Shown: positions 33,626-44,525, counted from the first letter of the stretch. The stretch: 64,000 nt of DNA from JAJVHZ01 sp041395385 (GCA_041395385.1 JAWLAN010000015.1:1-64000); one strand, 5' to 3'. Notes: generated from the letters alone by a model not told the origin. Made by a program: numbers and translations.

Positions 33626-35487
33626 CGGCCGATCGCGGTGTCGAGGTGCTTGACGAAGGGTTCGGGGCCGACGAAACCCTGCAGCCGATAGGGCCGTCGC
33701 TCCCGTCCCTCGGCATCGAAGAACAGGATCGCGGGTGGACCGAACAATCCGAGCTCGCGGAGCAGCCCCTGGTCGACCTCGTCGTTGGCGGTCACGTCGG
33801 CGCGCAGCAGCACCGCGTCGTTGAGCGCGGCGCGCACCTGGGCGTCCGTGAACGTCTCCTTCTCGAGCTTCTTGCACTCCACGCACCAGTCGGCATAGAA
33901 ATCGAGCAGCACCGGCTTGCCACCGGCGGCCTGCAGGGCCGCCTTCAGCCCCGCGGCGCCGCGCACGGGCCGGAACGCGAGCTCCGCCGGTGCCGAGGGC
34001 GTGCCCGCGTCCGCCATTGCCGCGTCCCGAGGGGCGGCGAACTGCGCCAGCGGCTGCAGCGGGTCATCGTTGCCCCGCAGCGCCCCCAGCAGCAGCGCCG
34101 CGCCGTAGACGCAGGCCGCCCAGCCCAACCCCTTGCCGAACCGGCGCAGGCCCGAGCTGCCCTCGGCCAGGGAATGAAAGGCGCCGAGCAGCGTGGCGGC
34201 GATCACCGTGACGAGCGCGTACAACGCCAGCGTGACCGGGCCGGGCAGGATGCGCGAGAGGAACCACACGGCGACCGCCAGCATCAGGACGCCGAAGGAT
34301 CGCTTGACAGTCTCCATCCATGCGCCCGCGCGCGGCAGCAGGTGGCCGGCGGAGGCGCCGACCACGATCAGCGGCATCCCCATGCCCATGGCCATGGCAA
34401 ACAGCGCCGCGCCGCCGAGCAACGCATCGCCGCTCTGGCCGATGTACACGAGCGCGCCGGCGAGCGGCGGCGCCACGCAAGGGCCCACGATCACCGCCGA
34501 CAGCACCCCCATCACGGCGACACCGCCCAGCGACCCGACGCGCTGGCGCTGGCTCAAGTGCGTGAGCCGGGACTGCCAGCTCGCCGGCAACTGCAGCTCG
34601 TAGAGCCCGAACATCGACAGCGCCAGGGCCACGAACACCAGCGCGAATGCAATGAGCACCGCGGGCTGCTGGAACCAGGCCTGCAGGTTCTGACCGAACA
34701 GTCCGGCGAGCACGCCGGCGGCCGCGTAAGTCAGCGCCATGGCAACGACGTAGACGCTCGAGAGCAGAAATCCGCGGGCGGCCGTCACCGTCTGTCGCTG
34801 GCCGACCAGTATGCCCGAGAGGATGGGCACCATCGGAAACACGCAGGGCGTGAGCGCCAGCAGGAGGCCCACACCGAAGAAGGCGGCAAGCATGCCGCCG
34901 CTGAAGCCGCCGCTCAGCAGTCCCGTGTAGCGGTCGGTCTCCGAGACGGTCGGCGTGCCGCCGCCGCGCTCGCCGCTGGGCGGCGGCGCGCTCGGGTCCA
35001 CCGACTTCAGCGCGACCGGCACCGTCTTGGTGATCGGCGGATAACAGATGCCGTCCTCGGCGCAGCCCTGGTACCCGACCGTCAGCGCCACCTCCGCCGG
35101 CGTAGGCGCGCCGGCGGCGACGACCAGCGGCAGGTCCACGGCAAAGCTGCCGTGCATGATCTCCACCTTGCCGAAGTACTCGTCGTCCTTCATCTCTCCG
35201 GGAGGCACCGTGACTGCGCCGAGCTCGACGCCCTGGCCCTCGACCTTGAAGGTGAGCTTGTCGCGGTAGAGGTAGTAGCCCTCGGCGACCTCCCAGCGCG
35301 CCGCCAGGGTGCTGGCGTCCTTGGCTCCGGCGCTGAAGACGAATGCGCGGTCGGGCTCGAGAAACTCCCTCTTGCCGCCGACCAGGCCCTTCAGGGCGGC
35401 GAACGGGTCGCCGTCGCCGCCGGCCGCCAGTGCTCCCGGCGCGAGGGCCGAAAGCAGCAGCAACAGGGGCGCGAGGAGGGTCTTCAT
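33595..35487 (-). CDS. dsbD: thiol:disulfide interchange protein DsbD
   Basis: 630 residues from the ATG at 35487, which overlaps the cutA stop (ATGA); two further in-frame ATGs lie at 35499 and 35511. After a signal peptide (MKTLLAPLLLLLSALAPGALA) comes the alpha domain, then eight membrane segments with redox cysteines in TPCVFPMVPILSG and VGPCVAPPLAGALV, and a C-terminal thioredoxin-like domain with YADWCVECKKLE. It moves electrons from cytoplasmic thioredoxin to periplasmic partners. Confidence 0.96.
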   Translation of the reverse strand: MKTLLAPLLLLLSALAPGALAAGGDGDPFAALKGLVGGKREFLEPDRAFVFSAGAKDASTLAARWEVAEGYYLYRDKLTFKVEGQGVELGAVTVPPGEMKDDEYFGKVEIMHGSFAVDLPLVVAAGAPTPAEVALTVGYQGCAEDGICYPPITKTVPVALKSVDPSAPPPSGERGGGTPTVSETDRYTGLLSGGFSGGMLAAFFGVGLLLALTPCVFPMVPILSGILVGQRQTVTAARGFLLSSVYVVAMALTYAAAGVLAGLFGQNLQAWFQQPAVLIAFALVFVALALSMFGLYELQLPASWQSRLTHLSQRQRVGSLGGVAVMGVLSAVIVGPCVAPPLAGALVYIGQSGDALLGGAALFAMAMGMGMPLIVVGASAGHLLPRAGAWMETVKRSFGVLMLAVAVWFLSRILPGPVTLALYALVTVIAATLLGAFHSLAEGSSGLRRFGKGLGWAACVYGAALLLGALRGNDDPLQPLAQFAAPRDAAMADAGTPSAPAELAFRPVRGAAGLKAALQAAGGKPVLLDFYADWCVECKKLEKETFTDAQVRAALNDAVLLRADVTANDEVDQGLLRELGLFGPPAILFFDAEGRERRPYRLQGFVGPEPFVKHLDTAIGRCNAPGQTYC

Positions 35488-35831
35488 CGGGGATCGCATA
35501 GGTTTTGGCATATCCAGGACAGATACTCGCTCGAACCGGCCACGATAGGGACTGCCACGACCTCCGGGAGTTCATACGGATGGTTGGCCTTGATCACGTC
35601 CTGCAGCGCCTCGTAGCGTGTCGCGGCGGTCTTGATGGACAGGAGGTGCTCGGCGGAGCTCTCGACCGTCCCCTGCCACCGGTAGACCGAGCGGACCCCG
35701 GGTTGGATATTTACGCAGGCCGCGAGGTTACGGCTCACCAGGAGATGAGCCAGCCGCTCGGCGCTATCGGCGTCCGGGCAGGTCGTCAGCACCAGCCAGT
35801 ATGACGCGTTCTTGCCCCGGTCCTCAGCCAT
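35484..35831 (-). CDS. cutA: divalent-cation tolerance protein CutA
   Basis: 115 residues of the CutA1 trimeric fold. Conserved blocks are LVLTTCPDADSAERLAHLLVSRNLAACVNI, GVRSVYRWQGTVE, LLSIKTAATRYEALQDVIKANHPYELPEVVAVPI. The gene is linked with copper tolerance in E. coli, but the biochemical role is uncertain. It is coupled to dsbD, as in E. coli, and diverges from groES. Confidence 0.95.
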   Translation of the reverse strand: MAEDRGKNASYWLVLTTCPDADSAERLAHLLVSRNLAACVNIQPGVRSVYRWQGTVESSAEHLLSIKTAATRYEALQDVIKANHPYELPEVVAVPIVAGSSEYLSWICQNLCDPR

Positions 35832-35836
35832 TTACC

Positions 35837-35864
35837 TTGACTCTGTTTCGCCCGCGCCTATACT
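35837..35864 (+). promoter_or_regulatory. sigma-70 promoter of groESL
   Basis: TTGACT at 35837-35842 and TATACT at 35859-35864, separated by 16 bases, form a near-consensus sigma-70 promoter. The -10 overlaps the left arm of the CIRCE operator by two bases, so bound HrcA should block RNA polymerase directly. Confidence 0.85.
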
Positions 35865-35889
35865 GGCACTCACCGAAGGGGAGTGCTAG
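35863..35889. promoter_or_regulatory. CIRCE operator (HrcA site) before groES
   Basis: Left arm CTGGCACTC (35863-35871), a 9-base spacer, and right arm GAGTGCTAG (35881-35889). The CIRCE consensus is TTAGCACTC-N9-GAGTGCTAA, so two left-arm and one right-arm positions differ. It implies heat regulation of groESL by an HrcA repressor encoded elsewhere. Confidence 0.9.
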
Positions 35890-35947
35890 TAGCAGGCCCC
35901 CACAGCATACATCAACCCGAGAAGAATCCATCCAGGAGAACTGCATC

Positions 35948-36235
35948 ATGAAACTGCGTCCGTTGCACGACCGGGTCATCGTCAAGCGTATGGAGGAGGA
36001 GAAGAAGAGCACCGGCGGCATCATCATCCCCGACAGCGCCACGGAAAAGCCCATCCGGGGCAAGGTCATGGCGGTCGGCCCGGGCAAGGTCAACGACAAG
36101 GGCGAGCTGTCGAAGATGAGCGTCAAGAAGGGCGACACCGTCCTCTTCGGCAAGTACTCGGGCACCGAGGTCAAGGTGGAGGGCGACGATCTGGTCGTGA
36201 TGCGCGAAGACGACATCATGGCGGTCATCGAGTAA
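35948..36235 (+). CDS. groES: co-chaperonin GroES
   Basis: 95 residues. MKLRPLHDRVIVKRMEEEKKSTGGIIIPD includes the mobile loop that docks on GroEL, and the C-terminus VVMREDDIMAVIE is typical. It caps the GroEL chamber during ATP-driven folding. Transcription should start near 35871, giving a leader of about 75 bases that contains the CIRCE element. Confidence 0.98.
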   Translation: MKLRPLHDRVIVKRMEEEKKSTGGIIIPDSATEKPIRGKVMAVGPGKVNDKGELSKMSVKKGDTVLFGKYSGTEVKVEGDDLVVMREDDIMAVIE

Positions 36236-36283
36236 CGGCAGTTCCCCGCACAGGCAACGAACAAACATCAAGGAATCGCATAC

Positions 36284-37927
<1,644 letters not shown>

Positions 37928-37972
37928 CGCGTTGCGCCCCGGCTCGCCGGCGAGTCGGAAGCCTGACCGCGG

Positions 37973-38001
37973 AAAGCCCCGCCTGGTGCGGGGCTTTTTT
38001 T
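37973..38001 (+). terminator. rho-independent terminator of groESL
   Basis: AAAGCCCCGC (37973-37982) pairs perfectly with GCGGGGCTTT (37988-37997) around a 5-base loop, and runs into seven T residues (37995-38001). It ends the groESL transcript. Confidence 0.95.
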
Positions 38002-38128
38002 GCTCCTTGCGTCGCGGTCGCCTCCACCGCCGATCATCGCCGCGCGAACGCCTCCGCGATTCTCACCCGGTCGCGCGCGGCGGCGGTTTGCGCTAGGCTC
38101 TCTCGGCGCGGACATCCTCGCCACCGTC

Positions 38129-39193
38129 ATGAATACCCCGCTCATCACACGCTACGAGCTGACCACGTGGATCCTCTTCGCCACGGCTCTGCTGTTGCTG
38201 CTGCACCTGAAGCTGTTGCCGGCGCTCATCGCCGGCCTGCTGGTCTACAGCCTGGTGAACATGCTGGTGCCGGCGCTGAAGGTGGCGGCCCTGGGCCGTG
38301 AAGGGCCGCGGCTGCTGGCCGTGACGCTTATCGCGGCCGTGGTCATCGCGCTCATTACCGTTGCCGCGCTCGGCCTGACGTCGTGGCTGCGAAACAGCGG
38401 CGAGAACCTGCCGGCGCTCATCCAGCGCATGGCGGAGATCATCGAGGGCTCGCGCGACCGACTTCCGAACTGGCTGCTCGTCTACATTCCCGAGGACACC
38501 GAGCAGCTGCGCCTCGCCCTGGTGGAATGGCTGCGCAAGCACGCCGCCACGTTCCAGGTGGCCGGCACCGGCCTCGGCCGGGCGCTGGCGCACATCCTGA
38601 TCGGCATGGTGATCGGCGCACTGCTGTCGCTGGAGACCGCGGTGCCCGGACAGCGGCGCGGGCCGCTGTCGGCCGCGCTCGGACGCCGCGCGCGCCGCCT
38701 CGGCATCGCCTTCCGCCGGGTGGTGTTCGCGCAGGTCTGGATCTCGGCGATCAACACCGTATTCACCGCGCTCTACCTCGCGGTGGTGCTGCCAATGTTC
38801 GGCGTCAATCTGCCTTTCACGAAGATGCTGATCTTCATCACCTTCGTCGCCGGGCTGATCCCCATCCTCGGCAATCTCATCTCCAACACGGTTATCTTCG
38901 TGGTCAGCCTGAGCCAGTCGCTGGTGGTGGCGGTGGGGTCGCTGGCGTACCTGGTGGTGATCCACAAGCTCGAGTACTTCCTCAACGCGCGCATCATCGG
39001 CAGCCATATCAGGGCCCGCGCTTGGGAGATGCTGACCGCGATGCTGGTGATGGAGGCGGCCTTCGGGATACCGGGGCTGATCGCCGCGCCGATCTACTAC
39101 GCCTATCTGAAGGACGAGCTGCGCGAGAAGGGCCTGATCGCTCAGGCCGGCGCCGCAGCGCTCGAACGCGACGAGCCGGCCGCGGCCGCCTGA
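38129..39193 (+). CDS. AI-2E/PerM family permease
   Basis: 354 residues from the ATG at 38129 (MNTPLITRYELTTWILFATALLLLL). Several hydrophobic segments are spaced as in the AI-2E transporter family (PF01594), with a long central region predicted outside the membrane and the conserved late block LPFTKMLIFITFVAGLIPILGNLISNTV. Members include the autoinducer-2 exporter TqsA and Na+/H+ exchangers, so the substrate cannot be named. It stands alone after the groESL terminator. Confidence 0.85.
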   Translation: MNTPLITRYELTTWILFATALLLLLHLKLLPALIAGLLVYSLVNMLVPALKVAALGREGPRLLAVTLIAAVVIALITVAALGLTSWLRNSGENLPALIQRMAEIIEGSRDRLPNWLLVYIPEDTEQLRLALVEWLRKHAATFQVAGTGLGRALAHILIGMVIGALLSLETAVPGQRRGPLSAALGRRARRLGIAFRRVVFAQVWISAINTVFTALYLAVVLPMFGVNLPFTKMLIFITFVAGLIPILGNLISNTVIFVVSLSQSLVVAVGSLAYLVVIHKLEYFLNARIIGSHIRARAWEMLTAMLVMEAAFGIPGLIAAPIYYAYLKDELREKGLIAQAGAAALERDEPAAAA

Positions 39194-39239
39194 CGCCTTG
39201 GGGGCCGGCTCGCGCGCCGGGTCGCCCGCGGGCTGCACC

Positions 39240-39647
39240 TCAGCTCGGACGCGGGGCGGCGCCGGGCGGCGGCGCCTCGGGCGGCGGCGAGTTCACCCGT
39301 CCTGCCTGATGATGCACGATCTGCCAGCTGCGGCCGTCGCGCCGGAAGACATTGGTGGCGACCAGCACGACGGAAGGCAGTTTCTCGTAGCAGATGACCA
39401 GCGCGATATCGCCGAGCAGGTGCGGCTGCGCGCCGTAGAAAGCGATCGAGGAGGTGTCGCCGCCGCTGAATATTTCGCGCCAGGAGGCGATCACGGCCTG
39501 CCTGGTCGTCAATGCGTCCCAGCCGGGGTGTATGCAGGTGACGGGACCTTCGCGTGCCCAGAGCGCGTCCATGGCCTGCAGGTCGGCGCGCGCGAAGGCC
39601 GAGTAGAACGCCTCGTTGGCGAACAGCACGGCCTGGCGGTCATTCAT
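39240..39647 (-). CDS. NTF2-like (SnoaL/DUF4440) protein
   Basis: 135 residues of an NTF2-like cone fold. The start NDRQAVLFANEAFYSAFARADLQAMDALWA and the late block VLVATNVFRRDGRSWQIVHHQAG are typical of SnoaL-like proteins. The tail is Pro-rich and probably disordered. The family includes small enzymes and ligand-binding proteins; the substrate is unknown. It is divergent from the next secreted-protein gene. Confidence 0.8.
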   Translation of the reverse strand: MNDRQAVLFANEAFYSAFARADLQAMDALWAREGPVTCIHPGWDALTTRQAVIASWREIFSGGDTSSIAFYGAQPHLLGDIALVICYEKLPSVVLVATNVFRRDGRSWQIVHHQAGRVNSPPPEAPPPGAAPRPS

Positions 39648-39718
39648 GCAGGCCAGTCTACAGCGACTATCATGGTGGAAGACATGCGAGGGGCGCGCTC
39701 GGGATCAGGGGGGACAAC

Positions 39719-40108
39719 ATGAACGGGTCGCAGTTGGCGTGCATTCCGATGTTGCTCGCCGGGCTCATCGCCGGAAATGCGGGGGCGCAGAGCGAGACGG
39801 CGGCCTTCGCCGCGGACTTCGAGCGCTTTCGCGCGGCGATCCGCGCCGACGACGCCGAGGCCGCCGCCGACCTCACGGCGCTGCCGTTCCTGTTCGACGG
39901 CCGGCCACGCGACCGCGCCGGCTTTCTCGCCGAGGTCTATCCTGCCCTGTTCGATGCCGAGGTGCGCGAGTGCATAGCGGCGGCGGAGCCGGCGCAGGAG
40001 GAGTCGCACTTCGTGGTCTACTGCGGCACCTACATCTTCTACTTCGGAAGGACGGCAGGCGGCTATCGGCTGCAGGACTTCGTCGCCGATCCCGAGGCTT
40101 CGGAATAG
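39719..40108 (+). CDS. secreted protein of unknown function
   Basis: 129 residues from the ATG at 39719. The signal peptide is MNGSQLACIPMLLAGLIAGNAGAQ. The mature part has a helical first half (FAADFERFRAAIRADDAEAAADL) followed by FDGRPRDRAGFLAEVYPALFD and a beta-rich end with two cysteines (RECIAAAEPAQEE, VVYCGTYIFYFG). The pattern hints at an NTF2-like or DUF-type small periplasmic protein, but I recognise no named family. Confidence 0.65.
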   Translation: MNGSQLACIPMLLAGLIAGNAGAQSETAAFAADFERFRAAIRADDAEAAADLTALPFLFDGRPRDRAGFLAEVYPALFDAEVRECIAAAEPAQEESHFVVYCGTYIFYFGRTAGGYRLQDFVADPEASE

Positions 40109-40266
40109 CCGGCGCGCCGCGCGCACAGGCCTTTCGGGTCGCCGGGCCCGGGGACACCGCGTGCGCGGCTTGCGGTGAGGGATTCCGATCAAGGATGATC
40201 CGCGGCGAGGCTCGATACATGGCCGCCGCCGGCCGGCGGGTTTCGCGCGCAGATGGAGGGTGATGG

Positions 40267-41160
40267 ATGCAGGAACTCGTCAGGCTCGTCCGCAAATACC
40301 GCGTCGTCAACGGCAGGAAGTTCGACCTCGCGGACTTCGACCCTGCCGACACCAACGGTCTCACCGCGGACTTCAAGGACGACGCGCAGGCCCTGCTGCG
40401 CGAAGGCATAGAGCGACTGGGGGACCTGCAGGAAAAGCTCTACGCACAGGACAGATGGTCGGTTCTGCTCATCTTCCAGGCGATGGATGCCGCCGGCAAG
40501 GACAGCACCATCAAGCACGTGATGTCGGGCGTGAACCCCCAGGGCTGCCAGGTCTTCTCCTTCAAGGCGCCTTCCGCCGAGGAACTCGATCACGACTACC
40601 TGTGGCGCACCACCAAATGCCTGCCCGAGCGCGGGCGCATCGGCATATTCAATCGCTCCTACTACGAGGAGGTGCTCGTCGTGCGCGTGCACCAGGAGAT
40701 ACTCGCCGGACAGCGCATACCGCCGTCGCTGGTGACCGCGGACATCTGGAAGGAGCGCTACGAGGACATCAGCGCCTTCGAGCGTTATCTCAGCCGCAAC
40801 GGCACGGTGGTACGGAAGTTCTTTCTGCACATGTCCAGGGACGAGCAGAAGAAGCGCTTTCTCGAACGCATCGAGGAGCCCGCCAAGCGCTGGAAGTTCG
40901 CTGCCGGCGACGTCGCCGAACGCGCCCACTGGGATCGATACATGAACGCCTACGCGAAGATGATACGCCACACGGCGAGCCGCCATGCGCCCTGGTTCGT
41001 GGTCCCGGCCGACAACAAGTGGTACACGCGGTTGATCGTCGCGGGCGCCATCGTCGACACGCTACTGGATCTCGATCTGCACTTCCCGAGGTTCGACGCC
41101 AGGAAGCGAAAGGAACTGGAGGCCGCGCGGGTGGCGCTGATGGCCGAGAAGGGTAAGTAG
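40267..41160 (+). CDS. polyphosphate kinase 2 family protein
   Basis: 297 residues. The Walker A-like loop FQAMDAAGKDSTIKHVMSGVNPQG, the ARG-type block LWRTTKCLPERGRIGIFNRSYYEEVLVVRVH and the Walker B FLHMSRDEQKKRFLERIEEPAKRWKF fit the one-domain PPK2 family. PPK2 enzymes use polyphosphate to phosphorylate AMP, ADP or GDP; the class cannot be assigned safely here. It lies 2 bases before the gamma-glutamyltransferase gene, in the same operon. Confidence 0.92.
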   Translation: MQELVRLVRKYRVVNGRKFDLADFDPADTNGLTADFKDDAQALLREGIERLGDLQEKLYAQDRWSVLLIFQAMDAAGKDSTIKHVMSGVNPQGCQVFSFKAPSAEELDHDYLWRTTKCLPERGRIGIFNRSYYEEVLVVRVHQEILAGQRIPPSLVTADIWKERYEDISAFERYLSRNGTVVRKFFLHMSRDEQKKRFLERIEEPAKRWKFAAGDVAERAHWDRYMNAYAKMIRHTASRHAPWFVVPADNKWYTRLIVAGAIVDTLLDLDLHFPRFDARKRKELEAARVALMAEKGK

Positions 41161-41162
41161 CC

Positions 41163-42878
41163 ATGCGCATGAGGACGACCGTGCGAACCGCGCTCTGCGG
41201 CTGTTTCACCCTGCTGTCGCTGCTGCTGCCGCCGGCGGCGCCCGCGCAGGAATTGCATTCCCGGCCACACGCCGCGGCGATCGCGACCGCCGATGAGCAG
41301 GCCACGGAGGCCGCCGCCGACATGCTCCGCAACGGCGGCAACGCCTTCGACGCCGCGGTGGCGGCGACAGCGGTGCTGGCCGTGGTGGAGCCGTTCAACT
41401 CCGGGCTGGGCGGCGGCGGGTTCTACCTGCTGCACCGGGCCCGTGACGGGCGGCAGGTCGTCATCGATGCGCGCGAGACCGCGCCAGCGGCCGCCACCGC
41501 GGACATGTACCTCGACGCCCGCGGGCGGGTGATCGCGGAGAAGTCCACCGATGGGCCGCTCGCCGCCGCCATCCCCGGTATCCCGGCCGCGCTCGATCAC
41601 CTGGCGCGGAACTATGGCCGGCTGCCGCTTGCGGTCACGCTGGCACCCGCGGTCAACCTGGCGCGCAACGGCTTCCAGGTCGGCGAGAGTTACCGCCGGA
41701 TGGCGCAGGCGCGGATCGAGGCCCTGCGCCGCTCGCCGGCGGCCTCCGCCGCGTATCTCGTCAACGGCGAGGTGCCCGCGGCCGGCTACGTCGTGCGGCA
41801 GGTGGAGCTCGCGGATACGTTGGAGAGGATCTCGCAGGCCGGCGCCGAGGCCTTCTACAGCGGCGATCTCGCCCGCCGCCTGGTGGACGGCGTGCGTTCG
41901 ACGGGAGGCGTGTGGACCGATCAGGACCTGGCCTCGTATCGAATCCGCGAGCGGGCGCCGCTCGTCGGTCAATATCGCGACATACGCGTGATCTCGGTCC
42001 CGCCGCCCTCATCGGGCGGCACGGCGCTCATCGAGGCGCTGAACATTCTCGCCGGCGTGAGCTTCGATCCCAGGCAGCCGGCGGCCCGCAAGCACTTCAT
42101 CGTGGAGGCGATGCGTCGCGCCTATCGCGACCGCGCCGAGTTTCTCGGCGATCCCGATTTCGCGCCGGTGCCGGTGGAAAGGCTGACGAGCGCCGCCCAC
42201 GCCGATGCGCTGCGGGCGGGGATCGCGGCGGGTCGCGCCACGGCCAGCTCCGCCTTGGCCCCGGCAGTGCCGTCGGGCGCCGCGCGAGCGGCCGGCGGGA
42301 ACACCACGCATTTCTCCGTCCTCGATGCGGAGGGGAATCGCGTCGCGGCCACGCTCAGCATCAACACGCCGTTCGGATCGGCCTACATGCCGCCCGGCAC
42401 CGGCGTCGTGCTGAACAACGAGATGGACGATTTCGTGGCCGCGCCCGGCCAACCCAACTCCTACGGGCTCGTCGGCGGGCAGGCCAACGCCATCGCGCCG
42501 GGCAAGCGGCCGCTGTCGAGCATGACGCCGACCTTCCTGGAGTCCGCCGATCGCGTCGGCATACTCGGCACCCCGGGTGGCAGCCGGATTATCACCATGG
42601 TGCTGCTCGGCGTGCTGGAGTTCCAGGCCGGTCGGCCGCCGCAGGCGTGGGTGTCCCTGCCGCGATACCACCATCAGTACCTTCCCGACCGGGTCGAGGC
42701 CGAGACCGGGGCATTGAACGACATCGAGCGGGCGGCGCTGCAGCGCTGGGGGCACGAGATCGAGGTCCTGGAACGGCAGTACGGGAACATGCAGGCCATC
42801 CTCTGGGATCGCGCCAGCGGCGAGGTCAAGGCCGCCTCGGACCCGCGCGGAGAAGGTGCCGCGGCGGTGCTGCAGTGA
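41163..42878 (+). CDS. ggt: gamma-glutamyltransferase
   Basis: 571 residues. A signal peptide (LCGCFTLLSLLLPPAAPAQE) sends it to the periplasm. The self-cleavage and catalytic threonine is T381 in GGNTTHFSVLDAEGN, and the donor-site motif SSMTPTFLES is present downstream. The enzyme is made as a proenzyme and splits glutathione or transfers its glutamyl group. It is followed by a convergent GST gene. Confidence 0.95.
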   Translation: MRMRTTVRTALCGCFTLLSLLLPPAAPAQELHSRPHAAAIATADEQATEAAADMLRNGGNAFDAAVAATAVLAVVEPFNSGLGGGGFYLLHRARDGRQVVIDARETAPAAATADMYLDARGRVIAEKSTDGPLAAAIPGIPAALDHLARNYGRLPLAVTLAPAVNLARNGFQVGESYRRMAQARIEALRRSPAASAAYLVNGEVPAAGYVVRQVELADTLERISQAGAEAFYSGDLARRLVDGVRSTGGVWTDQDLASYRIRERAPLVGQYRDIRVISVPPPSSGGTALIEALNILAGVSFDPRQPAARKHFIVEAMRRAYRDRAEFLGDPDFAPVPVERLTSAAHADALRAGIAAGRATASSALAPAVPSGAARAAGGNTTHFSVLDAEGNRVAATLSINTPFGSAYMPPGTGVVLNNEMDDFVAAPGQPNSYGLVGGQANAIAPGKRPLSSMTPTFLESADRVGILGTPGGSRIITMVLLGVLEFQAGRPPQAWVSLPRYHHQYLPDRVEAETGALNDIERAALQRWGHEIEVLERQYGNMQAILWDRASGEVKAASDPRGEGAAAVLQ

Positions 42879-42930
42879 GCCAGGCAGGCCGCAGCGCATG
42901 CGGGGCGCCGAGCAATCCGCTTGGCGTGGG

Positions 42931-43647
42931 TTAGCCCGCGCCGGGCGCGGGCTCGGGATAGTAGCGAGCCCGCATGCGCTCGCAGTAGGCGAGCAGGGAT
43001 GGCCTGCCCATCGCGTGCGCCTGCAACGGCGGGTTCAGCGGCACCCATAGCACGTTGGCGAGGAAGGCGTATGCGGACGCATCGACGGAGGTCGGCGCCT
43101 CACCGATGAAATAGGGCTTGCCGCCGAGAAAATCCGCGAGCGCCGAGATGTCGCTGCAACCCAGCGCATGGATCTCCTCCGGCCGATGCCGGCCGATGCC
43201 GTGACCCCGGAGCTCCCTGCGCAGCGCGGCCCTGACCAGGCCGGGCACGAACCATCGCAGAGGCGCCGGCAAAGATCCGAAAAACACCGGTCGCAGCCTG
43301 CGCCAGTTCTCCTCTTCCATCCAGCGCGCGTACAGCACGGCCCAGTACAGATGCTCTTCCATCAGGCGCGTCAGCGCCACGCTCGCGGCGCGCTGCTCCA
43401 CGGTCAGGGCCGCGTCCAGTGTGTCGCCGTACTTGGACTTCAGGTAATCGAGGATGAAGCCTGAATCGGCGATCACCTTGCCGTCGTCCTCGATCCACGG
43501 CGCCTTGCCCTTCGGGGCCCGGCGCAGGTTCGCGTTGACGCTGCGATATGGAAGGCCGGCCATGCGCAGATAGGTCTCCACCTTCATGCAGAAGGGGCTC
43601 AGGTTGGGCACGCCGAAGGCGGAGGGGAACTGATGCAACGTAATCAT
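42931..43647 (-). CDS. glutathione S-transferase family protein
   Basis: 238 residues from the ATG at 43647. The N-terminal thioredoxin-like domain (MITLHQFPSAFGVPNLSPFCMKVETYLRMAGLPY, then IADSGFILDYLKSKYG) and an all-helical C-terminal domain with SVDASAYAFLANVLW match the metaxin/Tom37-like branch of GSTs. The exact substrate is unknown. A GCCCGCGC-type hairpin sits at its 3' end. The adjacent ggt gene suggests shared glutathione chemistry, but they are convergent. Confidence 0.85.
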   Translation of the reverse strand: MITLHQFPSAFGVPNLSPFCMKVETYLRMAGLPYRSVNANLRRAPKGKAPWIEDDGKVIADSGFILDYLKSKYGDTLDAALTVEQRAASVALTRLMEEHLYWAVLYARWMEEENWRRLRPVFFGSLPAPLRWFVPGLVRAALRRELRGHGIGRHRPEEIHALGCSDISALADFLGGKPYFIGEAPTSVDASAYAFLANVLWVPLNPPLQAHAMGRPSLLAYCERMRARYYPEPAPGAG

Positions 43648-43712
43648 GAGCGAACCTCCGGAGCGAAATCGGACGTGACTGTGCGCCCCGGCTTGGCCTT
43701 TCGCTCTGCCAT

Positions 43713-44519
43713 CTAGCGCTGGCAGCGGGGGCAGTAGTAGCTGGCGCGGCCGACCATGACCAGGCGCTTGATGGCAGTGCCGCAGTTCCGGCACGGCAGG
43801 CCCTGGCGCTCGTACACCCCCAAGGTCTGGCGAAAGTATCCCGGCTCGCCGGTCGCCGAGACGAAGTCGCGCAGCGTCGTGCCGCCCAGGCGTATCGAAC
43901 GCTCGAGGACCTTGACGATGGCGGCGGCGAGGCGGGCGTACTCCTCGAAGGAGACGCGGCCGGCCCCGCGGCGCGGACGTATGCCGGCCTCGAACAGCGA
44001 TTCCGAGGCGTAGATGTTGCCGACGCCGACGATGGTGCGGCTGTCCATGATGAAGCTCTTGACCGCCTGACGGCGGCCTCGCGAACGCCTGTACAGGTAT
44101 TCGGCCGACGCATCCCAGGGCTCCGGTCCCAGGCCGCGCAGAAGCCGGTGCGCCTCGGGCCGCTCGCTCCAGAGTACGGCGCCGAAGCGGCGCGGGTCGT
44201 GCAGGCGCAGGGCGCGGCCGTCGTCGAAGACGATGTCGAGGTGATCGTGGCGGCGCGGGGCGTCGGAGGCGCGCACGATGCGCAGGCTCCCCGACATGCC
44301 CAGATGCACGATGACGCTGCCGCCGTCCACATCCAGCAGCAGGTACTTTCCGCGGCGGCGCACCGCCCGCACGCTACGCTTGACCAGCCGCTGCGCGAGT
44401 CCTTTCGGAACCGGCCAGCGCAACGCCGGGTTGCGAACGACGACCGCGCGGATCCGCCGTCCGGTCACGTGCGCGGCAATGCCGCGCCGCGTCGTCTCCA
44501 CCTCGGGCAGCTCGGGCAT
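43713..44519 (-). CDS. mutM: formamidopyrimidine-DNA glycosylase
   Basis: 268 residues. The N-terminal PELPEVETTRRGI holds the catalytic Pro and Glu; RRGKYLLLDVDGG has the conserved lysine, and the C-terminal zinc finger (CRNCGTAI..YYCPRCQR) and helix-two-turn-helix are intact. It removes 8-oxoguanine from DNA. It follows the DUF4340 gene by 6 bases in the same direction. Confidence 0.97.
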   Translation of the reverse strand: MPELPEVETTRRGIAAHVTGRRIRAVVVRNPALRWPVPKGLAQRLVKRSVRAVRRRGKYLLLDVDGGSVIVHLGMSGSLRIVRASDAPRRHDHLDIVFDDGRALRLHDPRRFGAVLWSERPEAHRLLRGLGPEPWDASAEYLYRRSRGRRQAVKSFIMDSRTIVGVGNIYASESLFEAGIRPRRGAGRVSFEEYARLAAAIVKVLERSIRLGGTTLRDFVSATGEPGYFRQTLGVYERQGLPCRNCGTAIKRLVMVGRASYYCPRCQR

Positions 44520-44525
44520 CGCGCC

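Noticed and set aside
33607..35616. Very long open frame antisense to dsbD
   Set aside because: High-GC shadow frame, rich in Arg, Gln and His, with no domain; DsbD on the other strand is clear.
42932..42950. GC hairpin at the ggt-GST junction as a terminator
   Set aside because: No T-tract on either strand; it falls in the GST coding end.
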